The notes under the pieces: generated by a model
Database searches by the model: none
Seen by the model: the letters and a program-made list of their open reading frames with translations, nothing else
Told to the model about the DNA's origin: nothing
Made by a program: the position numbers and the translations under genes
Assembly (NCBI GenBank): GCA_937898665.1
Contig: CALEIY010000178.1
Coordinates: 1-32,053 of the forward strand
Source: Candidatus Bathyarchaeota archaeon
GTDB lineage: Archaea > Thermoproteota > Bathyarchaeia > TCS64 > B23
DNA length: 32,053 bases
Direction of reading: 5' to 3'
Shown: piece by piece, positions 1-7,665 of the stretch
Layout of the letters: each line of letters opens with the position of its first letter
Position numbering within the stretch: the first letter of the stretch is position 1

Positions 1-315
1 ATAAGCAAGTCAGCCCCCATGAATAGGCTGAGGAGACTCATAGCCAAAGCGAGACATCTCAGGCAGCTTGGGTCAGCGGCCCTCTCCATCTGCCTCATAG
101 CTGAGGGAACCCTCGACGCCCACATAGATGTGAGGGGAGTCCTAAGGGCCGTGGACTCAGCGGCAGCCCTCCACATCCTAAAGGAGGCGGGAGGAGTCTA
201 TAGATTGAATGACGTCTACATGGGAGACCTAAAGCTGAAGAGAGACAGCAGGCTCTCAGTCATCGCAGCCTCCAACGACGAGATGCTCAGAAGAATCAAG
301 GAGCTCCTAAGATAA
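1..315 (+). CDS. Inositol monophosphatase / FBPase-like family protein, C-terminal part (5' end truncated by window)
   Basis: Frame 1 is open from base 1; 'LGSAALSICLIAEGTLDAHIDVRG..RAVDSAAALHILKEAGG' resembles the IMPase C-terminal motif (GSAA..L..IA.G..DA......DxAAA..I..EAGG). Stop at 313-315. Confidence 0.75.
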   Translation: MSKSAPMNRLRRLIAKARHLRQLGSAALSICLIAEGTLDAHIDVRGVLRAVDSAAALHILKEAGGVYRLNDVYMGDLKLKRDSRLSVIAASNDEMLRRIKELLR

Positions 316-399
316 AGAGGAGCCCCCATTACGACGTTATAAAAATTTCCAGATGTTAATGGTGGCGCTCACACCTTTAAGGCTTAGACCCAACTATAA

Positions 400-1092
400 T
401 TGATGCGCCTTCCCCAGCCACTGTTCCAGGCCATCTTTAGGGAGCGCCTCAACAGGTTTCTCGGCCTTGCAGAGCTGGATGACAACGAGATCGAGGTCTA
501 CATACCGAATCCTGGGAGACTTCAAGAGCTCCTCATCCCTGGGGCCACTATCTACATCCATGAAAAACCTAAGCCTGGGAGGAGGACGAGGTTTGACCTC
601 ATACTTGTGGAGACCGGGGGCGTCCTCGTCTCCATAGACTCCCGCATGCCAAACAGGTTGTTTGAGGAGGCCCTGGGGCAGGGAGCCTTGAAGGGTTTTG
701 AGGGATTCCACCTTGAGGCGAGGGAGTTTCGATTCGACGGCTCTAGGATAGACTTCCTCCTCGAAGGCCCTAGACCCATGTTGGTGGAGGTGAAATCCTG
801 CACCCTCGTCGAGGGGGGCACCGCCCTCTTCCCAGACGCCCCAACCGAGAGGGGGCGGAGACACCTGAGACACCTCACCCATAGACCCCGAGGCTTCGAG
901 GCCTCCATCGTCTTCATCATCCAACGTGGAGACGCCGTGGAGTTTAGACCCAACAGCCGATTAGACCCAGGATTCACGGAGGCTTTGAGGGAGGCCCATA
1001 AGAGCGGGGTGGAGGTCTACGCCTACCTATGCCAGGTCACCCTTAAATCGATCCAGATCGTCGACGAGGTTCCCGTTGAGATACCTAATTAA
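400..1092 (+). CDS. sfsA: SfsA-family DNA-binding/nuclease-like protein (sugar fermentation stimulation protein homolog)
   Basis: Characteristic motifs IPNPGRLQELL, VSIDSRMPNRL, DFLLEG..P.LVEVKSCTLVEGG.ALFPDAPTERGRRHLRHL. Start is TTG 400 or ATG 403. Confidence 0.93.
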   Translation: MMRLPQPLFQAIFRERLNRFLGLAELDDNEIEVYIPNPGRLQELLIPGATIYIHEKPKPGRRTRFDLILVETGGVLVSIDSRMPNRLFEEALGQGALKGFEGFHLEAREFRFDGSRIDFLLEGPRPMLVEVKSCTLVEGGTALFPDAPTERGRRHLRHLTHRPRGFEASIVFIIQRGDAVEFRPNSRLDPGFTEALREAHKSGVEVYAYLCQVTLKSIQIVDEVPVEIPN

Positions 1093-1189
1093 TGCAATGT
1101 TGATTCTATAGGGCTGAGATATTTGTCGTTTTATGTTAAACCCCTCGGATAAACCCCTGAAAGCTACGGAAACGATTTTTAAGCTTCCA

Positions 1190-1208
1190 CTCCCCCTTAT
1201 TGGGGGAG
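1190..1208 (+). promoter_or_regulatory. Hairpin CTCCCCC-TTATT-GGGGGAG in the aIF1A leader
   Basis: Direct reading: 7-bp perfect stem, 5-nt loop, ending 9 nt before ATG 1218, beside the purine-rich SD; TATA-like 'gatttttaag' just upstream. Confidence 0.45.
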
Positions 1209-1217
1209 GGAGGGGGT

Positions 1218-1529
1218 ATGGGGAAGAAGAAGGTGATCAGCGAGCGGGACATAAAGGAGGAGATGGTCTACCCATCGGAGAACGACGTCCTAGGGATAGT
1301 TGAGAAGCTATTAGGCTATGACCGTGTCCTCGTCCGCTGCCAGGATGGTCACACCCGGGTCTGTAGGATCAGGGGGAAGATGAAGCGGCGCACCTGGATT
1401 AGGGAGGGGGATGTGGTATTGGTATCCCCCTGGGACTTCCAGTATGAGACCCGGGGAGACATCTTCTGGCGTTACACTCAGGGTCAAGTCGATCAGCTGA
1501 GGAAGGAGGGGATACTGAAGATAGAGTAG
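1218..1529 (+). CDS. Translation initiation factor aIF1A
   Basis: OB-fold protein with 'RVLVRCQDGHTRVCRIRGKMKRRTWIREGDVVLVSPWDFQ', the eIF1A signature. The ORF track starts at TTG 1200, but ATG 1218 is preferred (purine-rich SD just upstream). Confidence 0.95.
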   Translation: MGKKKVISERDIKEEMVYPSENDVLGIVEKLLGYDRVLVRCQDGHTRVCRIRGKMKRRTWIREGDVVLVSPWDFQYETRGDIFWRYTQGQVDQLRKEGILKIE

Positions 1530-1547
1530 CCCTGGGAGAGAACGGCT

Positions 1548-2348
1548 TTGAGCGGGAGAGAGTTCGAGGAGGAGGTGGAGGAAGAGGTTAGACGATATGA
1601 GGAAGAGAGCCTGATGAAGGAGAAGCGCTCCGAGGAGTTCGAGGTCATCGAGGAAGTCTTCGACAAACTCACCCTTGAAGGCATCTACAAATTGATGAAG
1701 AGGGGCGTCATCGACCGAATCTACGGCGTAGTCAAAGCGGGAAAGGAGGGGCGCATCTACTGGGGATTGACGCCGCAGGAGGAGGAGATCGCCATAAAGA
1801 TATACTACACGACGACAGCGGAGTTCAGGAAGGGGATGCTGAAATACATCGAGGGAGACCCCAGATTCAAACGTATCAGGAGAGACCCTAGGAGACTCAT
1901 CTACGCCTGGACCAGGAAGGAGTTCAAAAACCTCAAGAGAGCTGAGAAGGCGGGGGTCAACGTCCCGAAGCCCTATGCATTTTACAGGAACATCCTCGTC
2001 ATGGGCTTCATAGGGCGAGACGGCGTCCCTGCGCCGCTGCTGAGGGAGGCGACGCCCAGAGACCCAGAGGACTTCTATCACCGGCTGCTGAGGGAGGTTA
2101 AGCTGCTATATACAGGAGCAGGCCTAGTCCACGGAGACCTAAGCGAATATAACATCATGATATGGGAGGAGAAGCCCGTCATCTTCGACATATCCCAAGC
2201 CGTCCTCCTCGACCACCCCCTCTCCGACCAGCTTCTCCGGAGGGATATAGTCAACATAAACGCCTACTTCTCAGAGCTTGGAGTAGAGGTTTTAGATGTA
2301 GAAACCATCGAGCGGTGGGTTAGGGGTGGAGCCGAAGACCTATGTTAA
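1548..2348 (+). CDS. rio1: RIO1-type serine protein kinase
   Basis: 'GVVKAGKEGRIYWG', 'EIAIKIYYTTTAEFRKGMLKYIEGDPRF', catalytic 'LVHGDLSEYNIMIWEEKPVIFDISQAVLLDHP'. Confidence 0.95.
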   Translation: MSGREFEEEVEEEVRRYEEESLMKEKRSEEFEVIEEVFDKLTLEGIYKLMKRGVIDRIYGVVKAGKEGRIYWGLTPQEEEIAIKIYYTTTAEFRKGMLKYIEGDPRFKRIRRDPRRLIYAWTRKEFKNLKRAEKAGVNVPKPYAFYRNILVMGFIGRDGVPAPLLREATPRDPEDFYHRLLREVKLLYTGAGLVHGDLSEYNIMIWEEKPVIFDISQAVLLDHPLSDQLLRRDIVNINAYFSELGVEVLDVETIERWVRGGAEDLC

Positions 2349-2898
2349 GATACCCATGGAGCGCATCGGAGTCCTCATAGGCCCAGGGGGAAGCGTGAAG
2401 AAGAGGCTGGAGAAGCGCTTCGACGTCAAGATCCACATCGACAGCGACTCGGGGTCGGTGGAGATATCCCCAGCCTCCCCCTCGACTGATCCGGCGAACG
2501 TCTATACGGTGATGAACATCGTCAAGGCCATAGGGAGAGGCTTCAGCCCTGAACGAGCTATGAAGCTTGGGGAAGAAGACTACGGCCTCATCATAATAGA
2601 CCTCACCGATCACGTAGGCCGATCCAAGAACGCCTTGAAGCGGGTTAAAGGCCGCATAATAGGGCGAAACGGCAAGGCGAGGGCGATGCTGGAGGAGCTC
2701 ACCGAGACCCTCATCAGCGTCTACGGAGACACCGTCGCCATAATAGGCCGAGTCGACAGGCTGCCCATAGCCCGTGAAGCCGTATTGATGCTCATCGAAG
2801 GAGCCTTCCACAGCACCGTCTGGAAATTCCTCTACGACTATCGACGCAGACTCCGAAGGGAGAAGATGCTCCTATGGGAGGGGGAGGAGGTGGACTAA
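2326..2898 (+). CDS. KH-domain RNA-binding protein (archaeal Dim2/Pno1/Krr1-like)
   Basis: 'VKIPMERIGVLIGPGGSVKKRLEKRFDVKIHID' plus second KH 'GRIIGRNGKARAMLEELTETLISVYGDTVAIIG'. GTG start overlaps the rio1 3' end by 23 nt. Confidence 0.9.
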   Translation: MEPKTYVKIPMERIGVLIGPGGSVKKRLEKRFDVKIHIDSDSGSVEISPASPSTDPANVYTVMNIVKAIGRGFSPERAMKLGEEDYGLIIIDLTDHVGRSKNALKRVKGRIIGRNGKARAMLEELTETLISVYGDTVAIIGRVDRLPIAREAVLMLIEGAFHSTVWKFLYDYRRRLRREKMLLWEGEEVD

Positions 2899-4479
2899 TT
2901 GTCTGAGACCATCTACAAATCCATAAGCCCCTCAGACTTCTTCTACCGAAACCGCGAGATCGCAGGCTTCAGCAACCCCAGCAGGGCGATGTACTCAGCC
3001 ATCAGGGAGCTCGTGGAGAACTCCCTAGACGCCTGTGAGATCCGTGGAGTCCCGCCGGACATATACATAAGGATCAGGGAGATCTCGGAGACTGGAAGCG
3101 GAACCAGCATCTATGCGCTGAGGGTGGAGGACAATGGGACTGGAGTGCCGCCGGAGCATATACCCCGATGCTTCGGCCAGGTACTCTACGGCTCCAAGTA
3201 TATATTGAAGCAGAGCCGTGGAACCTTCGGCCTCGGCGGAACCATCACCATACTCTACGGGCAGATAACGACCCACAAACCTGTTAGGGTGACATCCAGC
3301 ACCGGCGGCGACATCCATGAATATGAGATGATGATAGACATCGTCCACAACAAGCCCATCATCCTCAGCCACAGGGTGAGGGCGAACAGAGCCGGATGGA
3401 GGGGGACAGCCGTAGAGCTTTACCTCGAAGGCGATTACAGCCGGAGCATGTATCGAATCTACGAGTATCTGAAGCAGACGGCGATGGTCAATCCCTATGC
3501 GGAGATCACCTTCATAGACCCTAGGGGACGCCTATATCGATTTGAACGCGTCACCGAGGAGATGCCTCCACCCCCAAGGGCCGTGAAGCCCCATCCACAG
3601 GGGGCTGACGTCGAGACCTATCGACGTCTGATAGCGATAACGGGGGAGAAGACCATGAAGGGCTTCATGACTAGGCACTTCCAGGGCGTAGGCCCAGCGA
3701 CGGCTGAGAAATTCCTCCAGGAGGCCGGCATAGACCCTGGAAAGAACCCTAAGAGCCTAAGCCCAGAGGAGCTGGTCAAGCTGGTGAGGGCTGCCAGGGA
3801 GTTCAACGGCTTTCAGAGGCCGGATCCCAGCTGCCTCTCCCCCATCGGCGAGCATCTCCTGGAGATGGGTATAAGGAAGGAGCTGGGCCTAACCGACGAC
3901 GACTTCCTCAAGGTCGTTCAGAGGAGGCCCTCAACCTATCTGGGATATCCCTTCATAGTTGAGGCTGCCATCGCCTATGGTAAGACCATAGAGCGTAGAC
4001 TCGGCAGGGGCATAAAGATATATCGCTTTGCGAATCGCATCCCCCTCCTCTTCGACGAGTCCAGCGGCGTAGTCTGGAAGGTGGTTCACAAGATCATCAA
4101 CTGGGGCACCTATAAGGTGTCGCCTGACTCCCCCATGGTGGTGGTCGTCCACGTCTGCTCCACGAAGATACCCTACAAGACCGTTGGGAAGGAGTATATG
4201 GCCGACCAGCCCGAGGTTGAGCGGGAGATCACCAACGCCCTCCGAAGCATAGCGCGACATCTAAGGCTCTATATCTCCAGGAGGATAAGATTGGCGAAGG
4301 AGAGGCGTCGATTAAGCATCTTCGAGAAGTATCTGCCGAAGATCGCCGAGTTCTCAGCTAAGCTCTGCGACAGGGAGAAGCCGCCGGATATCAAACCCCT
4401 CCTCAAAGCCGTCAGCCTAGAGGTTTCAGAGGCTGAAAGCCCTCTAAGGGAGGTGCCTGAACTTGAGGAGGAGGCTTAA
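2899..4479 (+). CDS. top6B: DNA topoisomerase VI subunit B
   Basis: GHKL ATPase motifs 'RELVENSLDACE', 'VEDNGTGVP', 'GTFGLGG'; topo VI-B transducer features; immediately upstream of subunit A. TTG start. Confidence 0.96.
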   Translation: MSETIYKSISPSDFFYRNREIAGFSNPSRAMYSAIRELVENSLDACEIRGVPPDIYIRIREISETGSGTSIYALRVEDNGTGVPPEHIPRCFGQVLYGSKYILKQSRGTFGLGGTITILYGQITTHKPVRVTSSTGGDIHEYEMMIDIVHNKPIILSHRVRANRAGWRGTAVELYLEGDYSRSMYRIYEYLKQTAMVNPYAEITFIDPRGRLYRFERVTEEMPPPPRAVKPHPQGADVETYRRLIAITGEKTMKGFMTRHFQGVGPATAEKFLQEAGIDPGKNPKSLSPEELVKLVRAAREFNGFQRPDPSCLSPIGEHLLEMGIRKELGLTDDDFLKVVQRRPSTYLGYPFIVEAAIAYGKTIERRLGRGIKIYRFANRIPLLFDESSGVVWKVVHKIINWGTYKVSPDSPMVVVVHVCSTKIPYKTVGKEYMADQPEVEREITNALRSIARHLRLYISRRIRLAKERRRLSIFEKYLPKIAEFSAKLCDREKPPDIKPLLKAVSLEVSEAESPLREVPELEEEA

Positions 4480-5554
4480 ATTAGCTGAGAAGCGGAGGGC
4501 AGCCGTGGAGCTCGCCCTGAAACAGCTTGGGAAAATCATCTGCGAGCAAATCGAGAACCGTGAATTCCCCTGGATCATGCTTCAAAGCCGCTCGACGGAT
4601 AACATCGTCTACGACCCCGAGCTAAGGCAATACGTCCTCGGAGACAGGGTCATCAGGAGGCATTCGAGGAACATCAGGCATATTAGGCCCTTCACCCAGC
4701 TCATCTGGACGGCCTGGTTCGCCAGGGAGCTCCTAAAGCTGAGGAAGACCAGCACCCTAAGGGAGGTCTACTACTCGGCGAGGGGTCTCAGAGACATAGA
4801 GTTCAAAAGCCAAGATGAGTCGGATGAGATCATCACAGACCTCGAAACCGCCTTGAATATGCCCCGAGAGAGCTTCAACATCTACCCCGAGGAGCGGAGC
4901 GCCATCTTCGGAGACCTAACCATCGAGTATACCGTCCCAGGCTATGAGGGAAAACGCCTCAACCTCACCGAGCATCCCGACGGCATGATGATAGGGCCGG
5001 CGCTGAGCACCGCCGAGATCGTGGAGACCTCAGCCGATAAGGTGCTGGTCATCGAGAAGGGCGCCATGTTCACGAGGCTCATAGAGGAGAAGGCGCATAA
5101 ACGCTTCAACGCCATCCTCATCCACACAGCTGGACAGGCCCCGAGGGCGACGAGGACGCTGATTAAACGCCTAAATGAGGAGCATGGACTCCCCGTCTAC
5201 CTCTTCACCGATGGAGACCCCTGGGGGATGCACATAGCCATGGTCATCATCTCAGGCTCAGCGAACGCCGCCCACCTTAGGGGCCTAGCAACCCCAGATG
5301 CGAAGTGGATTGGGGTTTGGGCGACGGACATCATACGGTATAAGTTGCCGACGGAGAATCTCACCGATAAGGATGTTAAGAGGCTTAAGGAGCTGAAGCG
5401 AGACCCGAGGTATCAGGGGGAGCTGTGGCAGAGGGAGATCGACACCTTCCTGGAGATCGGGCAGAAGGCCGAGCTGGAGGCCTTCAGCCGATATGGGTTG
5501 ACCTACATCGTCGACAGGTATCTCCCCGATAAGCTGGAGGAGGCGGGCGCATAA
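4463..5554 (+). CDS. top6A: DNA topoisomerase VI subunit A (Spo11-like)
   Basis: 'STLREVYYSARGL' catalytic-Tyr region; Toprim 'VIEKGAMFTRL', 'LPVYLFTDGDPWGMHI'. Overlaps top6B by 17 nt (TTG start). Confidence 0.96.
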   Translation: MRRRLKLAEKRRAAVELALKQLGKIICEQIENREFPWIMLQSRSTDNIVYDPELRQYVLGDRVIRRHSRNIRHIRPFTQLIWTAWFARELLKLRKTSTLREVYYSARGLRDIEFKSQDESDEIITDLETALNMPRESFNIYPEERSAIFGDLTIEYTVPGYEGKRLNLTEHPDGMMIGPALSTAEIVETSADKVLVIEKGAMFTRLIEEKAHKRFNAILIHTAGQAPRATRTLIKRLNEEHGLPVYLFTDGDPWGMHIAMVIISGSANAAHLRGLATPDAKWIGVWATDIIRYKLPTENLTDKDVKRLKELKRDPRYQGELWQREIDTFLEIGQKAELEAFSRYGLTYIVDRYLPDKLEEAGA

Positions 5555-5586
5555 CCCTTTAAGCACATCCAGATAATTATGGTGAG

Positions 5587-5778
5587 ATGCCTGAGGAGCT
5601 CTCCCTCCTAGACCTCTCACTTAGGCTTATCGGATTCCTAATCCTCCTGATAGGCTTCTATCTCACCTATATCTCCCTGAAGGCAGAGGCGGGGATCACG
5701 GATCCAAGGGTCTTCACACCCCTCGGCCTAGTCATCGCCCTCCTAGGGGTCTTCATGCTCATAGCCAAGGTGAGGTGA
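5587..5778 (+). CDS. Small membrane protein, two predicted TM helices
   Basis: Hydrophobic segments 'LIGFLILLIGFYLTYISL' and 'VFTPLGLVIALLGVFMLIA'; ATG start; 1 nt separates its stop from the next CDS. Confidence 0.7.
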   Translation: MPEELSLLDLSLRLIGFLILLIGFYLTYISLKAEAGITDPRVFTPLGLVIALLGVFMLIAKVR

Positions 5779-5779
5779 T

Positions 5780-6547
5780 ATGGGGGTTAGGGGGGTTATC
5801 CTCGCCGGCGGGGAGGGGACGAGGTTCAGACCCCTCACCTACTACTTTCAGAAGTGTATGATACCCGTCGGCGAGGAGCAGAGACCCGTATTGGAGTATA
5901 TTGTCAGACTCTTCAGGTATCATGGCATAAAGGAGCTGGTTCTCCTCGTCGGCTATAAACATCAACAGATCAGAAACTACTTCGACGACGGCTCAAGATT
6001 CGGCGTCGAGATCACCTACATCCTAGATAAACCTGAGATGAAGGGAAGCGCAAACGCCATCGTCAACGCCTATCGCCAGGGAGTCCTCACCGATGAGGAC
6101 TGCCTCATCACCTACTATGGAGACATACTCTCAAACATCAATCTACGGAAGCTGGCTGAGCAGCACATGGAGTCTGGGGCCTCAGCCACCATAGCCTTAG
6201 CCTACGGCTTCAGGATCAGGGTCGGAATGGCTGAAGTCGTCGACGGATGGGTTAAGAGCTTCATAGAGAAGCCTACATTGAGCAGACCTGTGAGCATAGG
6301 AATCCTAGCCTTAAGCGGGGAGATCCTCGGCGAGATGGAACGCCTCTCAAGGGAGAGGGGGTCCAGCAGCCTAGACCTCATGGGCGACTTCATACCCCAC
6401 CTCATAGAGGCCGGCTACCGCGTTGGAGCCTACATCACAGACGCCTTCTGGTATGACATGGGCTCCCTAGAGCGCTATGAGAAATTCGAGAATGAGCATC
6501 TAAGCCGAGAGCTCTCCTTCCTCTTCTCGGAAAAGCTTGATAAGTAA
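5780..6547 (+). CDS. Sugar-1-phosphate nucleotidyltransferase (NDP-sugar pyrophosphorylase, catalytic domain only)
   Basis: 'VILAGGEGTRFRPLTYYFQKCMIPVGEEQRPVLEYIV' signature; 'YYGDILSNINL'; 'SFIEKP'. Confidence 0.92.
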   Translation: MGVRGVILAGGEGTRFRPLTYYFQKCMIPVGEEQRPVLEYIVRLFRYHGIKELVLLVGYKHQQIRNYFDDGSRFGVEITYILDKPEMKGSANAIVNAYRQGVLTDEDCLITYYGDILSNINLRKLAEQHMESGASATIALAYGFRIRVGMAEVVDGWVKSFIEKPTLSRPVSIGILALSGEILGEMERLSRERGSSSLDLMGDFIPHLIEAGYRVGAYITDAFWYDMGSLERYEKFENEHLSRELSFLFSEKLDK

Positions 6548-6567
6548 ACCCCCTAAAGGGTGATGAG

Positions 6568-7665
6568 ATGAACGGCCTCAAGGCATTGATACTAGCCGGA
6601 GGATTCGCCACCAGGCTGAGGCCTCTGAGCTGCACGAGGCCGAAGATGCTCTTCCCCGTCGCCAACAAGCCCCTCATAGACTGGACTCTGGAGTCCCTCT
6701 CGAGATGCGGCGTGGAGACGGTTGTGATGGCCGTCAACTATATGGCTGAGGCCATAGCGCGATACCTTGGGCCGACGAAGTATAATCTTGGCATCATCTA
6801 CAGCCGTGAGGAGAGACCCCTCGACACGGCTGGGCCGATCAAGAGGGCTGAGGAGCATCTAAGAGACGGCCCCTTCCTCGTCCTCAACGGCGACGTCATC
6901 TCCGATGTGGATTATCGGGAGCTCCTAAATTATCATAGGAGGAAGGGGGGTTTAGCCACCATCACCTTGATAGAGGTTCCAGATCCCAGCCGCTATGGAG
7001 CTGTGGAGCTGGATGGGGAGGGTAGGATTCTACGATTCGTTGAGAAGCCTGAGCCTGGGCGGGCGCCGAGCAACTACATCAACGCAGGCATCTACATCTT
7101 CGAGCCGGATGTTCTGGACTACATACCGGCTGGGAGGCCGGTGTCAACGGAGAGGGAGATATTCCCGAAGCTCGCTGAGGAGGGACTCCTCTACGGCTAT
7201 AGGGCCTCCGCCCTCTGGGTCGATATAGGGGTGCCTGAGGACTATCTCAGAGCTAACTCGCTTCTATTGGAGAGGATCGGCGGAGTCCAGATGGGGGAGG
7301 ATGTCGAGGTCGACGAGACGGCTAAGCTGCTTCCACCCACATCGATAGGGAAGGGGGTGCGCATCGGCGGCGACTCGGTGATAGGGCCGAACACCTCTAT
7401 AGCTGAGGACGTCATCATAGGCCATGGATGCCGCATAGAGAACTCCATAATCTTCCCAGGAGCCACCATCGGAGATCACAGCTCGATTAAGAACGCTATC
7501 ATCGGCGAGAACGCCACATTGGAGAGGTGGGTGAAGGTTGAGACTGGAAGCCTCATCGGCGACTATGTCACCCTCTGCGACGGAGTCACCATCACCGGAG
7601 GCGTCACCATCTGCCCCTCTAAACGGGTGGAGGAGAGCATCCTGGAGCCGAGAAGGGTGATGTGA
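6568..7665 (+). CDS. Sugar-1-phosphate nucleotidyltransferase with C-terminal left-handed beta-helix (GMPP/GlmU-like)
   Basis: 'LILAGGFATRLRPLSCTRPKMLFPVANKPLIDW', 'LNGDVISDVDY', then hexapeptide repeats 'IGKGVRIGGDSVIGPNTSIAEDVIIGHGCRIENSIIFPGATIG'. Confidence 0.93.
   Translation: MNGLKALILAGGFATRLRPLSCTRPKMLFPVANKPLIDWTLESLSRCGVETVVMAVNYMAEAIARYLGPTKYNLGIIYSREERPLDTAGPIKRAEEHLRDGPFLVLNGDVISDVDYRELLNYHRRKGGLATITLIEVPDPSRYGAVELDGEGRILRFVEKPEPGRAPSNYINAGIYIFEPDVLDYIPAGRPVSTEREIFPKLAEEGLLYGYRASALWVDIGVPEDYLRANSLLLERIGGVQMGEDVEVDETAKLLPPTSIGKGVRIGGDSVIGPNTSIAEDVIIGHGCRIENSIIFPGATIGDHSSIKNAIIGENATLERWVKVETGSLIGDYVTLCDGVTITGGVTICPSKRVEESILEPRRVM

Noticed and set aside
394-924. 176-aa minus-strand ORF
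   Set aside because: Antisense to sfsA, which has clear family motifs; low-complexity, no recognisable domain; expected in GC-rich coding DNA.
1311-2081. 256-aa minus-strand ORF
   Set aside because: Antisense shadow of aIF1A and rio1, composition typical of reverse reading, no motif.
2320-2811. 163-aa minus-strand ORF
   Set aside because: Antisense to the KH-domain gene; no recognisable motif.
6555-6567. 'ggtgatgag' resembling box C of a C/D sRNA
   Set aside because: Well placed as a Shine-Dalgarno for ATG 6568; no matching box D or guide structure seen.
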